Shown: positions 41,797-50,536, counted from the stretch's first letter. The stretch: DNA of 64,000 bases from CAYOHG01 sp964465125 (GCA_964465125.1 CAYXIO010000001.1:131964-195963); one strand, 5' to 3'. Notes: a model not told the origin generated them from the letters alone. Program-made: numbers and translations.

Positions 41797-43530
41797 ATGC
41801 CGCCCATGTCCGCGGAAGTGCTCTCCGGCTCGCGACCCGCTCGCCCGATTACCGCGCTGATCGTCTGCGCGGTCGCGGTGGCCGGGGCTCTGGGGGCGGC
41901 GTGGTTTCAGGTCCGCGATCGGCTCGCGCTCGGCCCGCCGACGGAGATTCCGGGCACACCGCTGGTGGTGCGTCCACCGCGCGGGTGGATTCAGGATCCC
42001 TCCAATCCGAGCGTGTTCGTGCAGGCCGTGCGGGTGGACGTACGCGGCCAGGAGAAGTGGGAGGTCAGCCGGCGAATCCAGTTTCGCTATCGCCGCTGGC
42101 CGTCGTTTCATCCGTTGCTCGACCTGCTTCGTCTGAACAACTACCTGGATCGGATGGCGGCCTACCAGCCGGAGCAGTCGCGCATCGGGCCGCTGCCCGC
42201 GGTCCAGGTTCGTCGCGAGCGGCGGCTTCAGACCCCCTGGGGCGAGGAGCGCGGCGAGACGGTCTATCGGCTGACGTGCAGCGGTCGCGGCGACGAGATC
42301 AGCGTCGAGTACATTCCGCTGGGCGAGATCACCGCCGGCGACATCGAGCTGCTCGACGAGGTTTGCAGCGCGATTCAAATCGACGATCCGGCCTTTCAGC
42401 ATGAAGGGGCGTACTGGCAGCAGCGCGCGGGAATGAGCTTCTCGCTCGATCCCGACTGGCGCGTCGACGGCCCGCACCTTGAAGAGATTCCCGGCCTGTT
42501 CGTGCAGGGCATGAGCGGCGACATTCCAACCTGGACGGTCGGAGTCGTACGCACCTGGATCGCCCCCGGTCGAACTCCGGAGCAACTGCTGCGGAATTTC
42601 GCCGATACCGCCTGGGATGAAGACGGCGAGCTGACCTCGCTGGCGGAAGAGGGCTCCGAGCGACGCGTGCTCCACATCCGCCGGACCCGCGAATCCCCCG
42701 GTGACGGCCCGCTCCGCGAGGCGTTTCTGCTCAGCCAGGCGGACGGCGCCGCCGTGCTGCTGCCCGTTGCCGCAGGCAGCGATCTTGCGGGAGCGGCGTC
42801 GGATGCGGCGGGTCGAATCGTCCGGGAGCTGAAGCTGTCGTCGTCCAGCCTGGTTCCTGATCTGGAGGCGGGGCAGAGCGCGGGGCGCGAGCTCGTTGAG
42901 CAGGTCTTGGCGCAAGGCCCGTCGCGCTGGTGGAACGCGACCCCGGCGCGCTGCGAGCTGGCGGGGACGATGGCCGGGCGCCCGGTGCGATACATCACGC
43001 TCCGCCGGAACGATCCCTCCGGAAAGGGATTCAGCGGCGGAGAGAGGCTGGACTGGCTGGACAGCGGCGAGCGGATCACCTGGGAATGGACGCTTCAGCC
43101 CGACGGCCGCGCCTATCGCCTGTCCACCGAGCACCGGACACCCACGCGCGGCGGCGTTGCGGCGGAGTCCCGGCTCGAATACCTCGACGAGCGCCAGAAC
43201 GAGCTGGTGTATCAACGCGGCCGCGGCGACGACGGGTCCGAACGGCGGGTGCGCGTCGGCCCTGCGTTCGTGGGCGTGCCGCTCGAGTCCGTGGTCGAGC
43301 GCACGGTGGCTTCCTACGAAACGGGGTCCTGGCTGATCGAGGCGTCCACGCGATTCGGAGGCACCAGCTCGCGCTGGATGCGTCCGCTGCCGGCGGATCG
43401 GGCCGGCAACCGCCGGGCGCTGCTGACCGACGACTTCGATCCCTTCGGCACGGTCGTCGCGTTCGATTCGGACGACGAGGTCGCCTACCAGCTTGGCCCG
43501 CTGGGGCGGTTCGAGCGTGTTGCGCCCTGA
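41797..43530 (+). CDS. Membrane-anchored hypothetical protein
   Basis: 577 aa from the ATG at 41797 (a second ATG at 41806). One transmembrane segment near residues 20-40 (ITALIVCAVAVAGALGAAWF) anchors a soluble domain facing out. The body is beta-rich, with Arg/Glu/Tyr/Trp content (IQFRYRRWPSFHPLLDLL, VEYIPLGEITAGDIELL, ITWEWTLQPDGRAY). Two similar halves are suggested by recurring patterns (SFSLDPDWRVDGPHLEE against VVRPPRGWIQDPSNPS). The family was not recognised. It is between LipM (38 bp before) and the tandem kinase (13 bp after), all co-directional; a functional link to the envelope or to protein acylation is inferred only from position. Confidence 0.75.
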   Translation: MPPMSAEVLSGSRPARPITALIVCAVAVAGALGAAWFQVRDRLALGPPTEIPGTPLVVRPPRGWIQDPSNPSVFVQAVRVDVRGQEKWEVSRRIQFRYRRWPSFHPLLDLLRLNNYLDRMAAYQPEQSRIGPLPAVQVRRERRLQTPWGEERGETVYRLTCSGRGDEISVEYIPLGEITAGDIELLDEVCSAIQIDDPAFQHEGAYWQQRAGMSFSLDPDWRVDGPHLEEIPGLFVQGMSGDIPTWTVGVVRTWIAPGRTPEQLLRNFADTAWDEDGELTSLAEEGSERRVLHIRRTRESPGDGPLREAFLLSQADGAAVLLPVAAGSDLAGAASDAAGRIVRELKLSSSSLVPDLEAGQSAGRELVEQVLAQGPSRWWNATPARCELAGTMAGRPVRYITLRRNDPSGKGFSGGERLDWLDSGERITWEWTLQPDGRAYRLSTEHRTPTRGGVAAESRLEYLDERQNELVYQRGRGDDGSERRVRVGPAFVGVPLESVVERTVASYETGSWLIEASTRFGGTSSRWMRPLPADRAGNRRALLTDDFDPFGTVVAFDSDDEVAYQLGPLGRFERVAP

Positions 43531-43543
43531 CGCGCGCGGCGGG

Positions 43544-45409
43544 ATGCCGGCGCGCAGCGATGAAATGACCAGCCAGCCCGAGATCATCCTCACGGAGCAC
43601 GGCGCGGCTGCGGCGCCCGATTCGACACCGAGCGCCGCAGGCGAAGCCCGCCGCGCGACGTTTGCCGGCCTGCGCTGGACCTGCCGGCCGGAGGCGGAGG
43701 CGCTTCTGGCGCAAACTCCGGCAGAGCACTGGTGCGATCCCGGCGCGCACGGCTGGCAGAGGGTCAAGAACCACGCGCAACGGGAAGTCTGGCGCGCCCA
43801 CCTGCTCGGCGGGGAGTACTTTCTGAAGTACTCGTTCAACCGCGGCTGGGCCGCGGACCTGAAGGCGTGGCTGCGCGGCTCTCCGGCGCGGAGAGAATGG
43901 CAGGGCGGGTGCGTGGCGCTGCGTCGCGGCCTCGCGGCGGTGCGGCCGGTGGCCTATTGTGATGCGCTGCGCCGTGACGGGCGGCGCTGCTGTCTGCTGG
44001 TGACGCCCGCCGTCACGCCGTCGCTGCCGCTGCACGAGTTCTGGCGGCATCTTTCGGCCGATCCTGATCCGCGCCGCCGGCGTGCCGATGCGCGCCGCCT
44101 GATCGACGATCTGGCCTGCCTCGTCGCGCGGGCGCACCAGGCCGGCTTCGCGCACCTCGACATGCACGCCGCCAATCTGCTCGTCCAGACCGTCGGGCCG
44201 CGCCGCTACCGGCCGCTGTTCGTCGATCTGCAAAGCGCCCGGCTGGAGCGCCCGCTGGCGGACGAGGACATCGTGCGCAACCTGGCTCAGCTCAACCAGT
44301 GGTTCCGCCGATCCAGCACGATCGGCGACCGGCTGCGTTTCCTGCGGGCCTACCTGCGCTGGCGGAACGAGTTCGAGCTCGTGCTGCCGCACGGCCGCGC
44401 CCTGGAGCTCGACTTCCCGCAGCTTGTGGCGGCGCTTGGCCGGCGCGCCGCAGCGCACGCGCGCGGGCTGCACGTGAGGCGCGATGGGCGCTGCACGGGG
44501 GATCGCAGGTATTTCGTCCGCTTGCGGCTCCCCGGCGGCTGGCGCGGGGTGGCGCGGCTGTCGACGAGGCGCGCCACCGAGTCGGCCCGCAAGGGGGAGC
44601 CGCGCTGGTCGCGCGAAGTATGGCTTTCGCAGCTCGCCAAGCCGCTGAGTCTGCTGGCGCGCGAGGGGGAGACCCACAAGGACTCTCATTCCGCGCAGGT
44701 GGCGCGCGCCGTGCTGCGCTGCGACGGAGCGACGGTGCCCGTCTTCATCAAACGGCCGCGTTCGCGCAGCCTGCGGCGCAGGATGCGCAACGCGCTAGCG
44801 CCGTCGCGCTCCTGGCGCGCCTGGCGCATCGGAAACGCGCTTCTGAACCGCGACCTGCCCGCGGTGCGGCCGCTGGCCGTGCTCGAGCGGCGCGTAGGTC
44901 CGCTGGTGCAGGACAGCCTGCTGGTCACCGAGGCGGTGCCCGGCGGCATCGACCTGGAATCGCTGCTGAGGCGAGAGTTTGAGCGCCGGCTTCCGCGCGA
45001 GTGGTTTCGGCTCAAGCGGCAGGTGGTCGCGCTGGTCGCCAGGCAGCTTCGCGCGTTGCACGCCGCCGGCTTCGCGCATCGCGATTGCAAGGCCTCCAAC
45101 CTGCTCGTCGCACCGACCGCGCCGCTGCACGTGCTGTGGATTGACTGGGACGGCTTGAGGCTTCGGCGGAGCGTGCGGCCGGCGGACGAGCTCCGCGCGC
45201 TGGAGCGACTGCACGCGAGCGTGACGGCGATCCGCGGGGTTCACCGCACCGACCGGGCTCGGTTCCTGCGCAACTATGCGTCCAGTTTTGGTGCGTCGCC
45301 GAACGATTGGCGCGAACTTTGGCGCGCGATTGCCGCCGCGTCCGAGCGTCGTGCCGCAGCGCGCCGGCGTCGGCGGGCGTGGAAGCTGGACCACTACGGT
45401 CGCGAGTAG
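43544..45409 (+). CDS. Tandem WaaP-like (Kdo/heptose kinase-type) protein kinase fold
   Basis: About 621 aa from the ATG at 43544; ATG 43565 is an alternative. Two kinase-like domains lie in one chain. The first (about 45-270) has GEYFLKYSF (Lys candidate), HLDMHAANLLV (HxDxxxxN catalytic loop) and FVDLQSARL (metal Asp). The second (about 345-600) has VFIKRPRS (Lys candidate), HRDCKASNLLV and WIDWDGLRL. This loop form, HRDCKASNLL, resembles lipopolysaccharide core kinases WaaP/InaA and Kdo kinase, which phosphorylate core sugars. Two different, probably active, domains could phosphorylate two positions or two sugars. No signal peptide is visible, so it is cytoplasmic. Both catalytic loops are intact. 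Confidence 0.87.
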   Translation: MPARSDEMTSQPEIILTEHGAAAAPDSTPSAAGEARRATFAGLRWTCRPEAEALLAQTPAEHWCDPGAHGWQRVKNHAQREVWRAHLLGGEYFLKYSFNRGWAADLKAWLRGSPARREWQGGCVALRRGLAAVRPVAYCDALRRDGRRCCLLVTPAVTPSLPLHEFWRHLSADPDPRRRRADARRLIDDLACLVARAHQAGFAHLDMHAANLLVQTVGPRRYRPLFVDLQSARLERPLADEDIVRNLAQLNQWFRRSSTIGDRLRFLRAYLRWRNEFELVLPHGRALELDFPQLVAALGRRAAAHARGLHVRRDGRCTGDRRYFVRLRLPGGWRGVARLSTRRATESARKGEPRWSREVWLSQLAKPLSLLAREGETHKDSHSAQVARAVLRCDGATVPVFIKRPRSRSLRRRMRNALAPSRSWRAWRIGNALLNRDLPAVRPLAVLERRVGPLVQDSLLVTEAVPGGIDLESLLRREFERRLPREWFRLKRQVVALVARQLRALHAAGFAHRDCKASNLLVAPTAPLHVLWIDWDGLRLRRSVRPADELRALERLHASVTAIRGVHRTDRARFLRNYASSFGASPNDWRELWRAIAAASERRAAARRRRRAWKLDHYGRE

Positions 45410-45455
45410 CGCCGCCTGGTCGCGGGCGATCGACCGAAGCTGCGCCGGCGAGCGC

Positions 45456-46187
45456 TCAGGCCGACTGGGCGGCGGGCTCGCGCTGGTGCGGCTGGGGCAG
45501 GAAGAGCCGGCTGTCGAGGCCTGCGTCGGCCAGAAAGCCGTGCATTTCACGAAGGTCGCTCAGGCGCGCGAGCTCATCGTGCGTGTCGCTGCCCAGCGTC
45601 AGGTTGACGCGGTGGCGAGTGAGCGTCTGGTACCACGGGCGCTGGCGCCCCAGCGGCATCAGCTTGGAATTGACCTCGTAGAAGATGCGCGCGTTGCTGA
45701 TCGTGCGCACGACCTGGTCCATCGACGTGTTCTTGAATTGCGACTCGACGTCGGTATGGGCCAGGCCGATCGGGCAGGGCCAGCGCCGCGACTGGTTGGC
45801 CAGCATGGTCAGCCCGGCCCAGTCGAGGCACTCGACCAGAACGTAGTCGAAGCCGCTCAGCAGCGCACGCATCGTGTTGACGTGCGGGCGGTTGAGCGGC
45901 CAGTAGACCTCGGCGCCGCAGAGCACCTGGACACGGCCTTCCCAGCGCCGTCGGGCTTCCGCCACCGTCGCGACGTATCGGCGCGTCTCCGCTGCGAACA
46001 GCCGCTCGAATTCCTTCTCGCTGGCGACGGGGCGCGAGGCCGGCGTGCAGAAGAGATGGTCGCAGATCCCCACCGCCGTCACGCTCACGTCCGGCAGCGA
46101 CAGGTGCGCCTCGCAAAGCTCGTCGATCGAATAGGCCCCGTCTGAAAAGGGCGTGTGATTGTGCAGGTTCGCCACGCTTGGCTTCAT
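45456..46187 (-). CDS. PHP-domain phosphoesterase (HisJ/PolX-like)
   Basis: 243 aa from the ATG at 46187; the longer frame is Arg/Pro-rich and not coding. PHP superfamily metal motifs are visible: NLHNHTPFSDG (HxH), VGICDHLFCTP, GAEVYWP (Glu), ECLDWAG and LAHTDVESQ, then a late SDTHDEL. The PHP fold hydrolyses phosphoesters with a trinuclear metal site: histidinol phosphate in HisJ, 3'-5' DNA or RNA ends in PolX. The substrate is not indicated. The short length argues against a polymerase-associated domain. It is convergent with the kinase gene, with 46 bp between stops. Confidence 0.85.
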   Translation of the reverse strand: MKPSVANLHNHTPFSDGAYSIDELCEAHLSLPDVSVTAVGICDHLFCTPASRPVASEKEFERLFAAETRRYVATVAEARRRWEGRVQVLCGAEVYWPLNRPHVNTMRALLSGFDYVLVECLDWAGLTMLANQSRRWPCPIGLAHTDVESQFKNTSMDQVVRTISNARIFYEVNSKLMPLGRQRPWYQTLTRHRVNLTLGSDTHDELARLSDLREMHGFLADAGLDSRLFLPQPHQREPAAQSA

Positions 46188-46703
46188 GCCCGATTCCAAC
46201 CTCCGGCAAACGATCGTCGCGCGAAGCGGACGTCCCCGAATCTCCGCGCGGCGCGCCATGCCCGCCGCAGTCGCCGTGGACCCTTGCCGCACGGTCTGCC
46301 AACCGAATTCACCGATGCGACGAAGGCTCAACGGCGCGCACGGCGCATGGCTTGTCGAATCGAGAACCCGCGAGGCTTCTGCCGGAACGCCGCGCACGCC
46401 GCCCGGCCAAGCCCCGTTTGGGGAAAGCATTGTATCGGTGGGACGGGTCGGCGAAAGGGCGCCGGGGATCGAGTTTCGCAGGGCGCTGCGTTCGGGCGGG
46501 CGCGTCCGGGATCGTCGGACTTTTTTCCGCCGCCCCCCGCGCGCCGAACAAACCACGAGCTGGCTCGTATTATCCTACAGAGCATGAAGCAAAGCAGGCT
46601 TCTCCTCCTCTCCCACCCCCCGGATGCGCCTTGCACGGTGCATCCGGGGGCGTGTTTGCGCGGCACGTCGCACCGTGGCTGCCAACGGTCGCAATCCCCG
46701 GTT
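46188..46703. other. Gap with a strong 5' hairpin
   Basis: The 516 bases between the PHP gene start and the exported protein gene hold no supported gene, although the plus-strand frame is open from 46155. TATTAT near 46569 is a possible -10 for the plus-strand gene, without a clear -35. The hairpin at 46617-46650 is listed separately. Confidence 0.45.
46617..46650 (+). promoter_or_regulatory. Strong hairpin in the 5' leader of an exported-protein gene
   Basis: CCCCCGGATGC pairs exactly with GCATCCGGGGG (11 bp). The inner GCC / GGT adds three pairs including one wobble, leaving a 6-nt loop (TTGCAC). It lies about 55 nt upstream of the likely start and 32 nt after an in-frame ATG at 46584. No U-tract follows (CGTGTTTGCG). 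It could be an attenuator, an RNA-stability element or a protein-binding site. Confidence 0.7.
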
Positions 46704-48083
46704 TTGAGCACGTTCCTTTGGACCCGCGCGCGTCGGCTGATGTGCGTACTGGTGATGCTGGCGGGCTGGGTACGCCCCGTCGCCGGCCAGCTTGTCGGGC
46801 TCGAGCGGGCCGATCCGGTTCGCGTCGAGGAGTCCGGCTTGAGCACTCCGCAGTCCGCGGTTGCCGACAGCAGCGCGGACCGCCTGCTAGTGGTTGGCGC
46901 CGGCGAAGTCGGCTGGCTTGTGCCGGCCGGCGGGACCGCATCGCGGTCGCTCTGGCGCAGTGCGGCAGCGGAGAATCCTCCGCTGACGAGCGATTCGGCT
47001 CTCTGGCGCGCCTGGCGCGTACGCCCGACGATTGTGGGCGAAACGGCGGGGCGCTGGCCGGAGAGCGCCGCGCTGTTCGCGCGAATCGATGAGGTGGGAC
47101 CGACCGGCGAAGGTGTCTGGCTCGCTGTCGGTGAGTGGGCCGCGGTTCGTGTGGGCGACCGATTCTGGTTGCGTCAGGCCGGCCAGCCGGTGGCGCGCTT
47201 CGAGGTGCGCACGGTCACGCCCGACGTCTGCTACGCGCAGTGCGTGCCGCTGGCGGATGGATGGGGACCGCACCGCGACGAGTGGGTCGAGCGCTGGCCG
47301 GCGCCGCCGCTGTCGCGCCAGTTTCCGCCGGCCACGGCGGTGGCGTTCGTCGAGCAAGGGCAGGGCGACCCGATGGCCTGGGTCGCAGCGCCCGGCCCGC
47401 TTTGGTCCGCCGGCGAATTGCGCTTCGATTTTGTCCGCGACGGAAGGTATGTCGGCTTCGGGATGTTCGAGCGCGGCGACGCGCGCTTCTGGCAGATTCG
47501 CACCTGGCCCGCGGCCTGCGTCGGCCCCCCTCAGGTGGGCGACCTGGCGCTGGCGCGGAGCGAGGACTCGCTCAACGCGGGCCGCGCGTGCGGCCGTGTG
47601 TTCAACATCGACGGCCGTACCGCACTGATCACCGCCGGCGAGCTGGATCACCTGACGCGCGACTCGCTGCTGAGCGTCACGCGCGCCGGCGTGCCCGTTG
47701 GCAAGGTCCGTGTGGCGCGCGTGCAGAGCACCTACTCGGAAGTGCAGCGCGTTTCGGAAGGCGACGGGCCGCTGCACCTTCTGGATGAGGTGCGGGTGCG
47801 ACCCGAGCCGGGCACCGAGCGCTTGTCCGTCGCGCGCATCGAATCGGTGAACGGCCAGGCCTGGCTGGCGGATCCGCTGGAGCCTCTGGAGCGCGACGCC
47901 GGCGCGATCGCGCGCCTCCTGCTGCAACCCCTGGCGATTCAGCGCGACGGCGTGACGATCGCGGTCGGCATGACGGTCACGTCCGAGCAGGGCCGCTCCG
48001 CGGGCTTCGTGCTGCCGAGTTCATCCACGCGGCCGATCCAGCCGGGAGACACGCTGGTCCTGGAGTCGCGCGCGGCGCCGTAG
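46704..48083 (+). CDS. Exported hypothetical protein with FlgT_C-like repeats
   Basis: About 459 aa if a TTG at 46704 starts it; ATG 46740 and ATG 46584 are alternatives. The signal peptide is RARRLMCVLVMLAGWVRPVAGQ, which needs the basic RARR and so favours the TTG. The mature protein is beta-rich with at least two repeated units of the form VGDRFWLRQAGQPVARFEVRTV and TRDSLLSVTRAGVPVGKVRVARV, followed by a third partial VGMTV...IQPGDTLVL. The pattern VxxGDxxxVxRxGxxVGxxxV resembles FlgT C-terminal-like repeats, but no flagellar genes are nearby. Function unknown. Its leader carries a strong hairpin. Confidence 0.72.
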   Translation: MSTFLWTRARRLMCVLVMLAGWVRPVAGQLVGLERADPVRVEESGLSTPQSAVADSSADRLLVVGAGEVGWLVPAGGTASRSLWRSAAAENPPLTSDSALWRAWRVRPTIVGETAGRWPESAALFARIDEVGPTGEGVWLAVGEWAAVRVGDRFWLRQAGQPVARFEVRTVTPDVCYAQCVPLADGWGPHRDEWVERWPAPPLSRQFPPATAVAFVEQGQGDPMAWVAAPGPLWSAGELRFDFVRDGRYVGFGMFERGDARFWQIRTWPAACVGPPQVGDLALARSEDSLNAGRACGRVFNIDGRTALITAGELDHLTRDSLLSVTRAGVPVGKVRVARVQSTYSEVQRVSEGDGPLHLLDEVRVRPEPGTERLSVARIESVNGQAWLADPLEPLERDAGAIARLLLQPLAIQRDGVTIAVGMTVTSEQGRSAGFVLPSSSTRPIQPGDTLVLESRAAP

Positions 48084-48089
48084 CGGGCG

Positions 48090-48118
48090 GTGCCGCACAT
48101 CACCAGGATGGCTATACT
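48090..48118 (+). promoter_or_regulatory. Candidate promoter of tRNA-Lys
   Basis: TATACT (48113-48118) lies 46 nt before the tRNA, with GTGCCG (48090-48095) at 17-nt spacing. The -10 is strong and the -35 is weak (three of six). A GC-rich leader (CAGCGCGCCCCC) with a short hairpin at about 48131-48152 follows. Confidence 0.4.
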
Positions 48119-48163
48119 GACCTGCCAGCGCGCCCCCCGGGCATGCGGGGCGGCGCGGTTCAC

Positions 48164-48236
48164 GAGGGCGTAGCTCAGTAGGTAGAGCAGCGGCCTTTTA
48201 AGCCGTTTGTCCTGGGTTCGAGTCCCAGCGCCCTCA
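48164..48236 (+). tRNA. tRNA-Lys (anticodon TTT)
   Basis: 73 nt, complete cloverleaf. Acceptor stem GAGGGCG / CGCCCTC with discriminator A; D arm GCTC...GAGC; anticodon stem GCGGC / GCCGT with loop CTTTTAA giving anticodon TTT; five-nt variable region TTGTC; T arm CTGGG / CCCAG around TTCGAGT. The 3' CCA is not encoded (ATC follows). It reads AAA and AAG lysine codons. It lies alone, between an exported-protein gene and a small lipoprotein gene on the other strand. No sign of an integrated element was seen beside its 3' end. Confidence 0.97.
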
Positions 48237-48269
48237 ATCTCCGCGTTCAGGAAAAGCCGTGGCGTCGCG

Positions 48270-48584
48270 CTAGTCGCCGCAGCTTCCGTCGCGCAAGCGC
48301 TGCGGATCGCCGGTGCCGCCGCCGGGCCCGTCGCTGCCATACACGTGCCGATCCTGCAACCTGTCGCCGGAGCATGAGCCGTCCATCAGCCGGAGCTGGA
48401 CGCGGTCGCGGGTCTGGTCCTGATCGCCGGTTTCGGGCACCTGGCCCGCGAAGGCCGGCTTGAGCGTCAGGCCGGAGAGGGCCGCCTGCACGTCGCTCGG
48501 CAAGCCGTTGAGCATGGCCTCGTCGCAGCCGGCTGCGAGCGCCAGGAACGCCCATCCCGTCAGACTCAGAACGATGCGTTTCAT
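48270..48584 (-). CDS. Small lipoprotein, hypothetical
   Basis: 104 aa from the ATG at 48584, with GGGAG 6 nt upstream. Signal sequence MKRIVLSLTGWAFLALAAGC, a clear lipobox (AAGC, Cys20), so it is an envelope lipoprotein. The mature part is short, acidic and Gly/Asp-rich, with duplicated DGSCSGD and DGSCGD near the middle and the end, and GLPSDVQAALSGL near the front. The duplicated Cys-Gly-Asp motif could form a disulfide or bind metal. No family was recognised. It lies 33 bp from tRNA-Lys on the opposite strand. Confidence 0.78.
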   Translation of the reverse strand: MKRIVLSLTGWAFLALAAGCDEAMLNGLPSDVQAALSGLTLKPAFAGQVPETGDQDQTRDRVQLRLMDGSCSGDRLQDRHVYGSDGPGGGTGDPQRLRDGSCGD

Positions 48585-48818
48585 GGAGTGTCTCCCATGG
48601 CGTCGCGGAGCCCGGGCCGGGTCGATCGTCTACGCCCGCGGGCGGAGCGGGACGGCGACGGGCCACGCCACGCGCCTCAGAAAAAAACCTGGCTCGTGCA
48701 ATCTTCATCCCAACCGGGCGTCAGGCTCGTTGTCGCGACGAACGTCACCCGGCACAATCGTTACTCCCGCTGATGAAACGACACGGTTCACCGCAACCTG
48801 CGGTGCGGCGGTAGAACG

Positions 48819-49391
48819 ATGGAAGGATTCCAGGCGGGATCAGGCGCCGACGGCCGCACTGATCATGAGCTGGTGCGAAGCGTCGCAGCCGGCGATCGCG
48901 CGGCGCTCGCTGCGCTCGTGCGGCGTCATCAGGACCGCGTGCTGAGCCTGGCCTATCGCATGCTCGGGCGCTGGGACGCGGCCGAGGACGCGGCCCAGGA
49001 AGCGTTCCTGCGTGTTTGGGGAAGCGCCGGCTCGTACAAGCCCGACGCGCGCTTCACCACCTGGCTCTATCGCATCCTCTCGAATCTGTGTCTCGACCAG
49101 CGACGCCGATGGCGCCGGGAGCGGCGCCTGGTCGAGTCGCCGCACGATCTGACCGAGCCTGTGCGTGAGCGCGGCGGGACCGAGCGCCGCGAGCTTCAGC
49201 AGCGCGTGCAGGCGGCGATTCAGGAATTGCCGGAACGCCAGCGCTTGGCGCTGATCCTGCACCGCTACGAGGGGCTGAACCACGCGGAAATCGCCGAGAT
49301 CACGGGCTGGAGGGCGGGCGCGGTCGAGTCCTGCCTGGTGCGGGCCTATGCAGGTCTGCGGCAGCGACTCGGCGGGCTGCGCGATCGCTGA
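48819..49391 (+). CDS. ECF sigma factor
   Basis: 190 aa. Region 2: LVRRHQDRVLSLAYRMLGRWDAAEDAAQEAFLRVW and FTTWLYRILSNLCLDQRRR. Region 4: ELPERQRLALILHRYEGLNHAEIAEITGWRAGAVESCLVRAYAGLRQ, the -35-binding helix-turn-helix. Only regions 2 and 4 are present, as in group 4 (ECF) sigma factors. The start ATG at 48819 has only a weak ribosome site. The gene is followed at once by a zinc-finger anti-sigma gene, then a Spy-like protein and a Cys-rich ferritin-like protein, all co-directional with short overlaps. Release from the anti-sigma upon an envelope or metal signal would induce the operon; the signal is inferred only from the neighbours. Confidence 0.95.
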   Translation: MEGFQAGSGADGRTDHELVRSVAAGDRAALAALVRRHQDRVLSLAYRMLGRWDAAEDAAQEAFLRVWGSAGSYKPDARFTTWLYRILSNLCLDQRRRWRRERRLVESPHDLTEPVRERGGTERRELQQRVQAAIQELPERQRLALILHRYEGLNHAEIAEITGWRAGAVESCLVRAYAGLRQRLGGLRDR

Positions 49392-49457
49392 CGAATGGCA
49401 CGAAAATCGACCGCCGGATTCGCGACGATCATGCGTTCAAGAGAGTGGGGCCGAGCC

Positions 49458-49940
49458 ATGGAGCATCCAAGCGAATCCATTCTGATCAGGCTTGCAGCGG
49501 GTGAGCTGCCGCCGGAGCAACGTGCCGGGTTGAACGAGCACGTTGCCGCCTGCGCCGTCTGTCGGGCGGCGCTGGAGCAACTGAACTCGGTGCGCCGCCT
49601 GTTGGGCGTCTGGCAGCCGGACGCGGGTGCGCACGACGTCTGGCCTGCGCTCGAGCAGCGTCTTGAAGCTCGCGGCGCGCTTCGGGTGGCCTGGGTGGGG
49701 GTTCATCGTCTCAGTCGGATTGCGGCCATCGTCGTGCTGGGGGTCGGTCTGGGCTACGGGAGCACCCGACTGGCACAGGTGCGCTACGCGGTTGCTCCGA
49801 CTGAGGCTCCGCGCGCCGATGCGGGCGACGCGCTGGCCGCGCTCGGGTTTGACGCGATTCAGCTTACGTCGGCGACCGGATTGTACGCGGTCGTTGATCC
49901 GGCATCGGCCGAGCAGGATTCTGCGGGGGGCGCGCCATGA
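49458..49940 (+). CDS. Membrane-bound zinc-finger anti-sigma factor
   Basis: 160 aa from the ATG at 49458 (GGGG before it; ATG 49395 is an alternative). The N-terminus holds the ZAS/zf-HC2 motif: LNEHVAACAVCRAAL (His-x3-Cys-x2-Cys), with an upstream His (MEHPSESIL), binding zinc. One transmembrane segment lies at about residues 85-105 (RLSRIAAIVVLGVGLGYGS). The C-terminal 55 residues are outside. Such proteins hold an ECF sigma factor at the membrane until a signal releases it. It is 66 bp after the sigma gene and overlaps the next gene (ATGA, 49937-49940), so translation is coupled. The sensor tail is short and has no Cys. Confidence 0.9.
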   Translation: MEHPSESILIRLAAGELPPEQRAGLNEHVAACAVCRAALEQLNSVRRLLGVWQPDAGAHDVWPALEQRLEARGALRVAWVGVHRLSRIAAIVVLGVGLGYGSTRLAQVRYAVAPTEAPRADAGDALAALGFDAIQLTSATGLYAVVDPASAEQDSAGGAP

Positions 49941-50536
49941 TCGCGAGGAGGACTGTGGCCCACATCGCCGTATTCGCCGTCTGTGTGACCGGTGGGTTTC
50001 TGACGGCTTACGCCTGGCCGCCGCCGACCCTCGAGCGCGAACCGGACCTCGAACCCACAAGTCCTGCGTCGGTGCTCGGAAGCTGGCTTCGGTTGCCGAG
50101 CGGCCAGGTGCGCGAGCTGGCGGCGATCGACCCGTCGTTTGCGCGCGAGCGGGCCGAACTCGAGGGGGAGCTCGAGGAGGCGCGGAACCGGCTGGCCGGC
50201 CTGTTCGAGGATGCCGAGGCGAGCGACGCTGCCATCATCGAGCAGACGGAGCGCGTGATCGCGGTTCATGATCAGCTTGAGCGCCGCGTCGCAACGTACC
50301 TGCTGGCGATTCGCCCGCATCTCGACGGGCAGCAGCGCGCTGCCCTGTTCGATCGGTGTGCCGAGAGCATTCGAGAAGCCGGCGGCTGGCGCTGGCGACA
50401 CGGCGCGGGCGCGCGCGGCGGTGGCCCGCCGACGGAGCGCGGACCAGGACGCCGGCGTGGCCAGGGGCCGCCGTGGAGTCCGTTCGGCCGCGAGGCTCAA
50501 TCGCAGCCTGTTTCCAACGAAGGAGAAGTCCCATGA
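49937..50536 (+). CDS. Periplasmic Spy/CpxP-like (heavy-metal-resist) protein
   Basis: 199 aa; the start overlaps the anti-sigma stop (ATGA). One N-terminal membrane/signal segment (TVAHIAVFAVCVTGGFLTAYAW). Then a helical domain (about 55-145: AELEGELEEARNRLAGLFEDAEASDAAIIEQTERVIAVHDQLERRVATYLLAI) like the periplasmic heavy-metal-sensor family (Metal_resist/Spy/CpxP), with the usual LxxR...L spacing and a rear helix IRPHLDGQQRAALFDR. The tail (about 150-199) is Arg/Gly/Pro-rich. Spy-like proteins chaperone or bind metals in the periplasm. Its stop overlaps the next gene again (ATGA, 50533-50536). Confidence 0.85.
   Translation: MIARRTVAHIAVFAVCVTGGFLTAYAWPPPTLEREPDLEPTSPASVLGSWLRLPSGQVRELAAIDPSFARERAELEGELEEARNRLAGLFEDAEASDAAIIEQTERVIAVHDQLERRVATYLLAIRPHLDGQQRAALFDRCAESIREAGGWRWRHGAGARGGGPPTERGPGRRRGQGPPWSPFGREAQSQPVSNEGEVP

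Noticed and set aside
48131..48157. GC-rich hairpin just before the tRNA as a terminator
   Set aside because: CGCCCC/GGGGCG pairs but has no U-tract and sits between the tRNA promoter and the tRNA.
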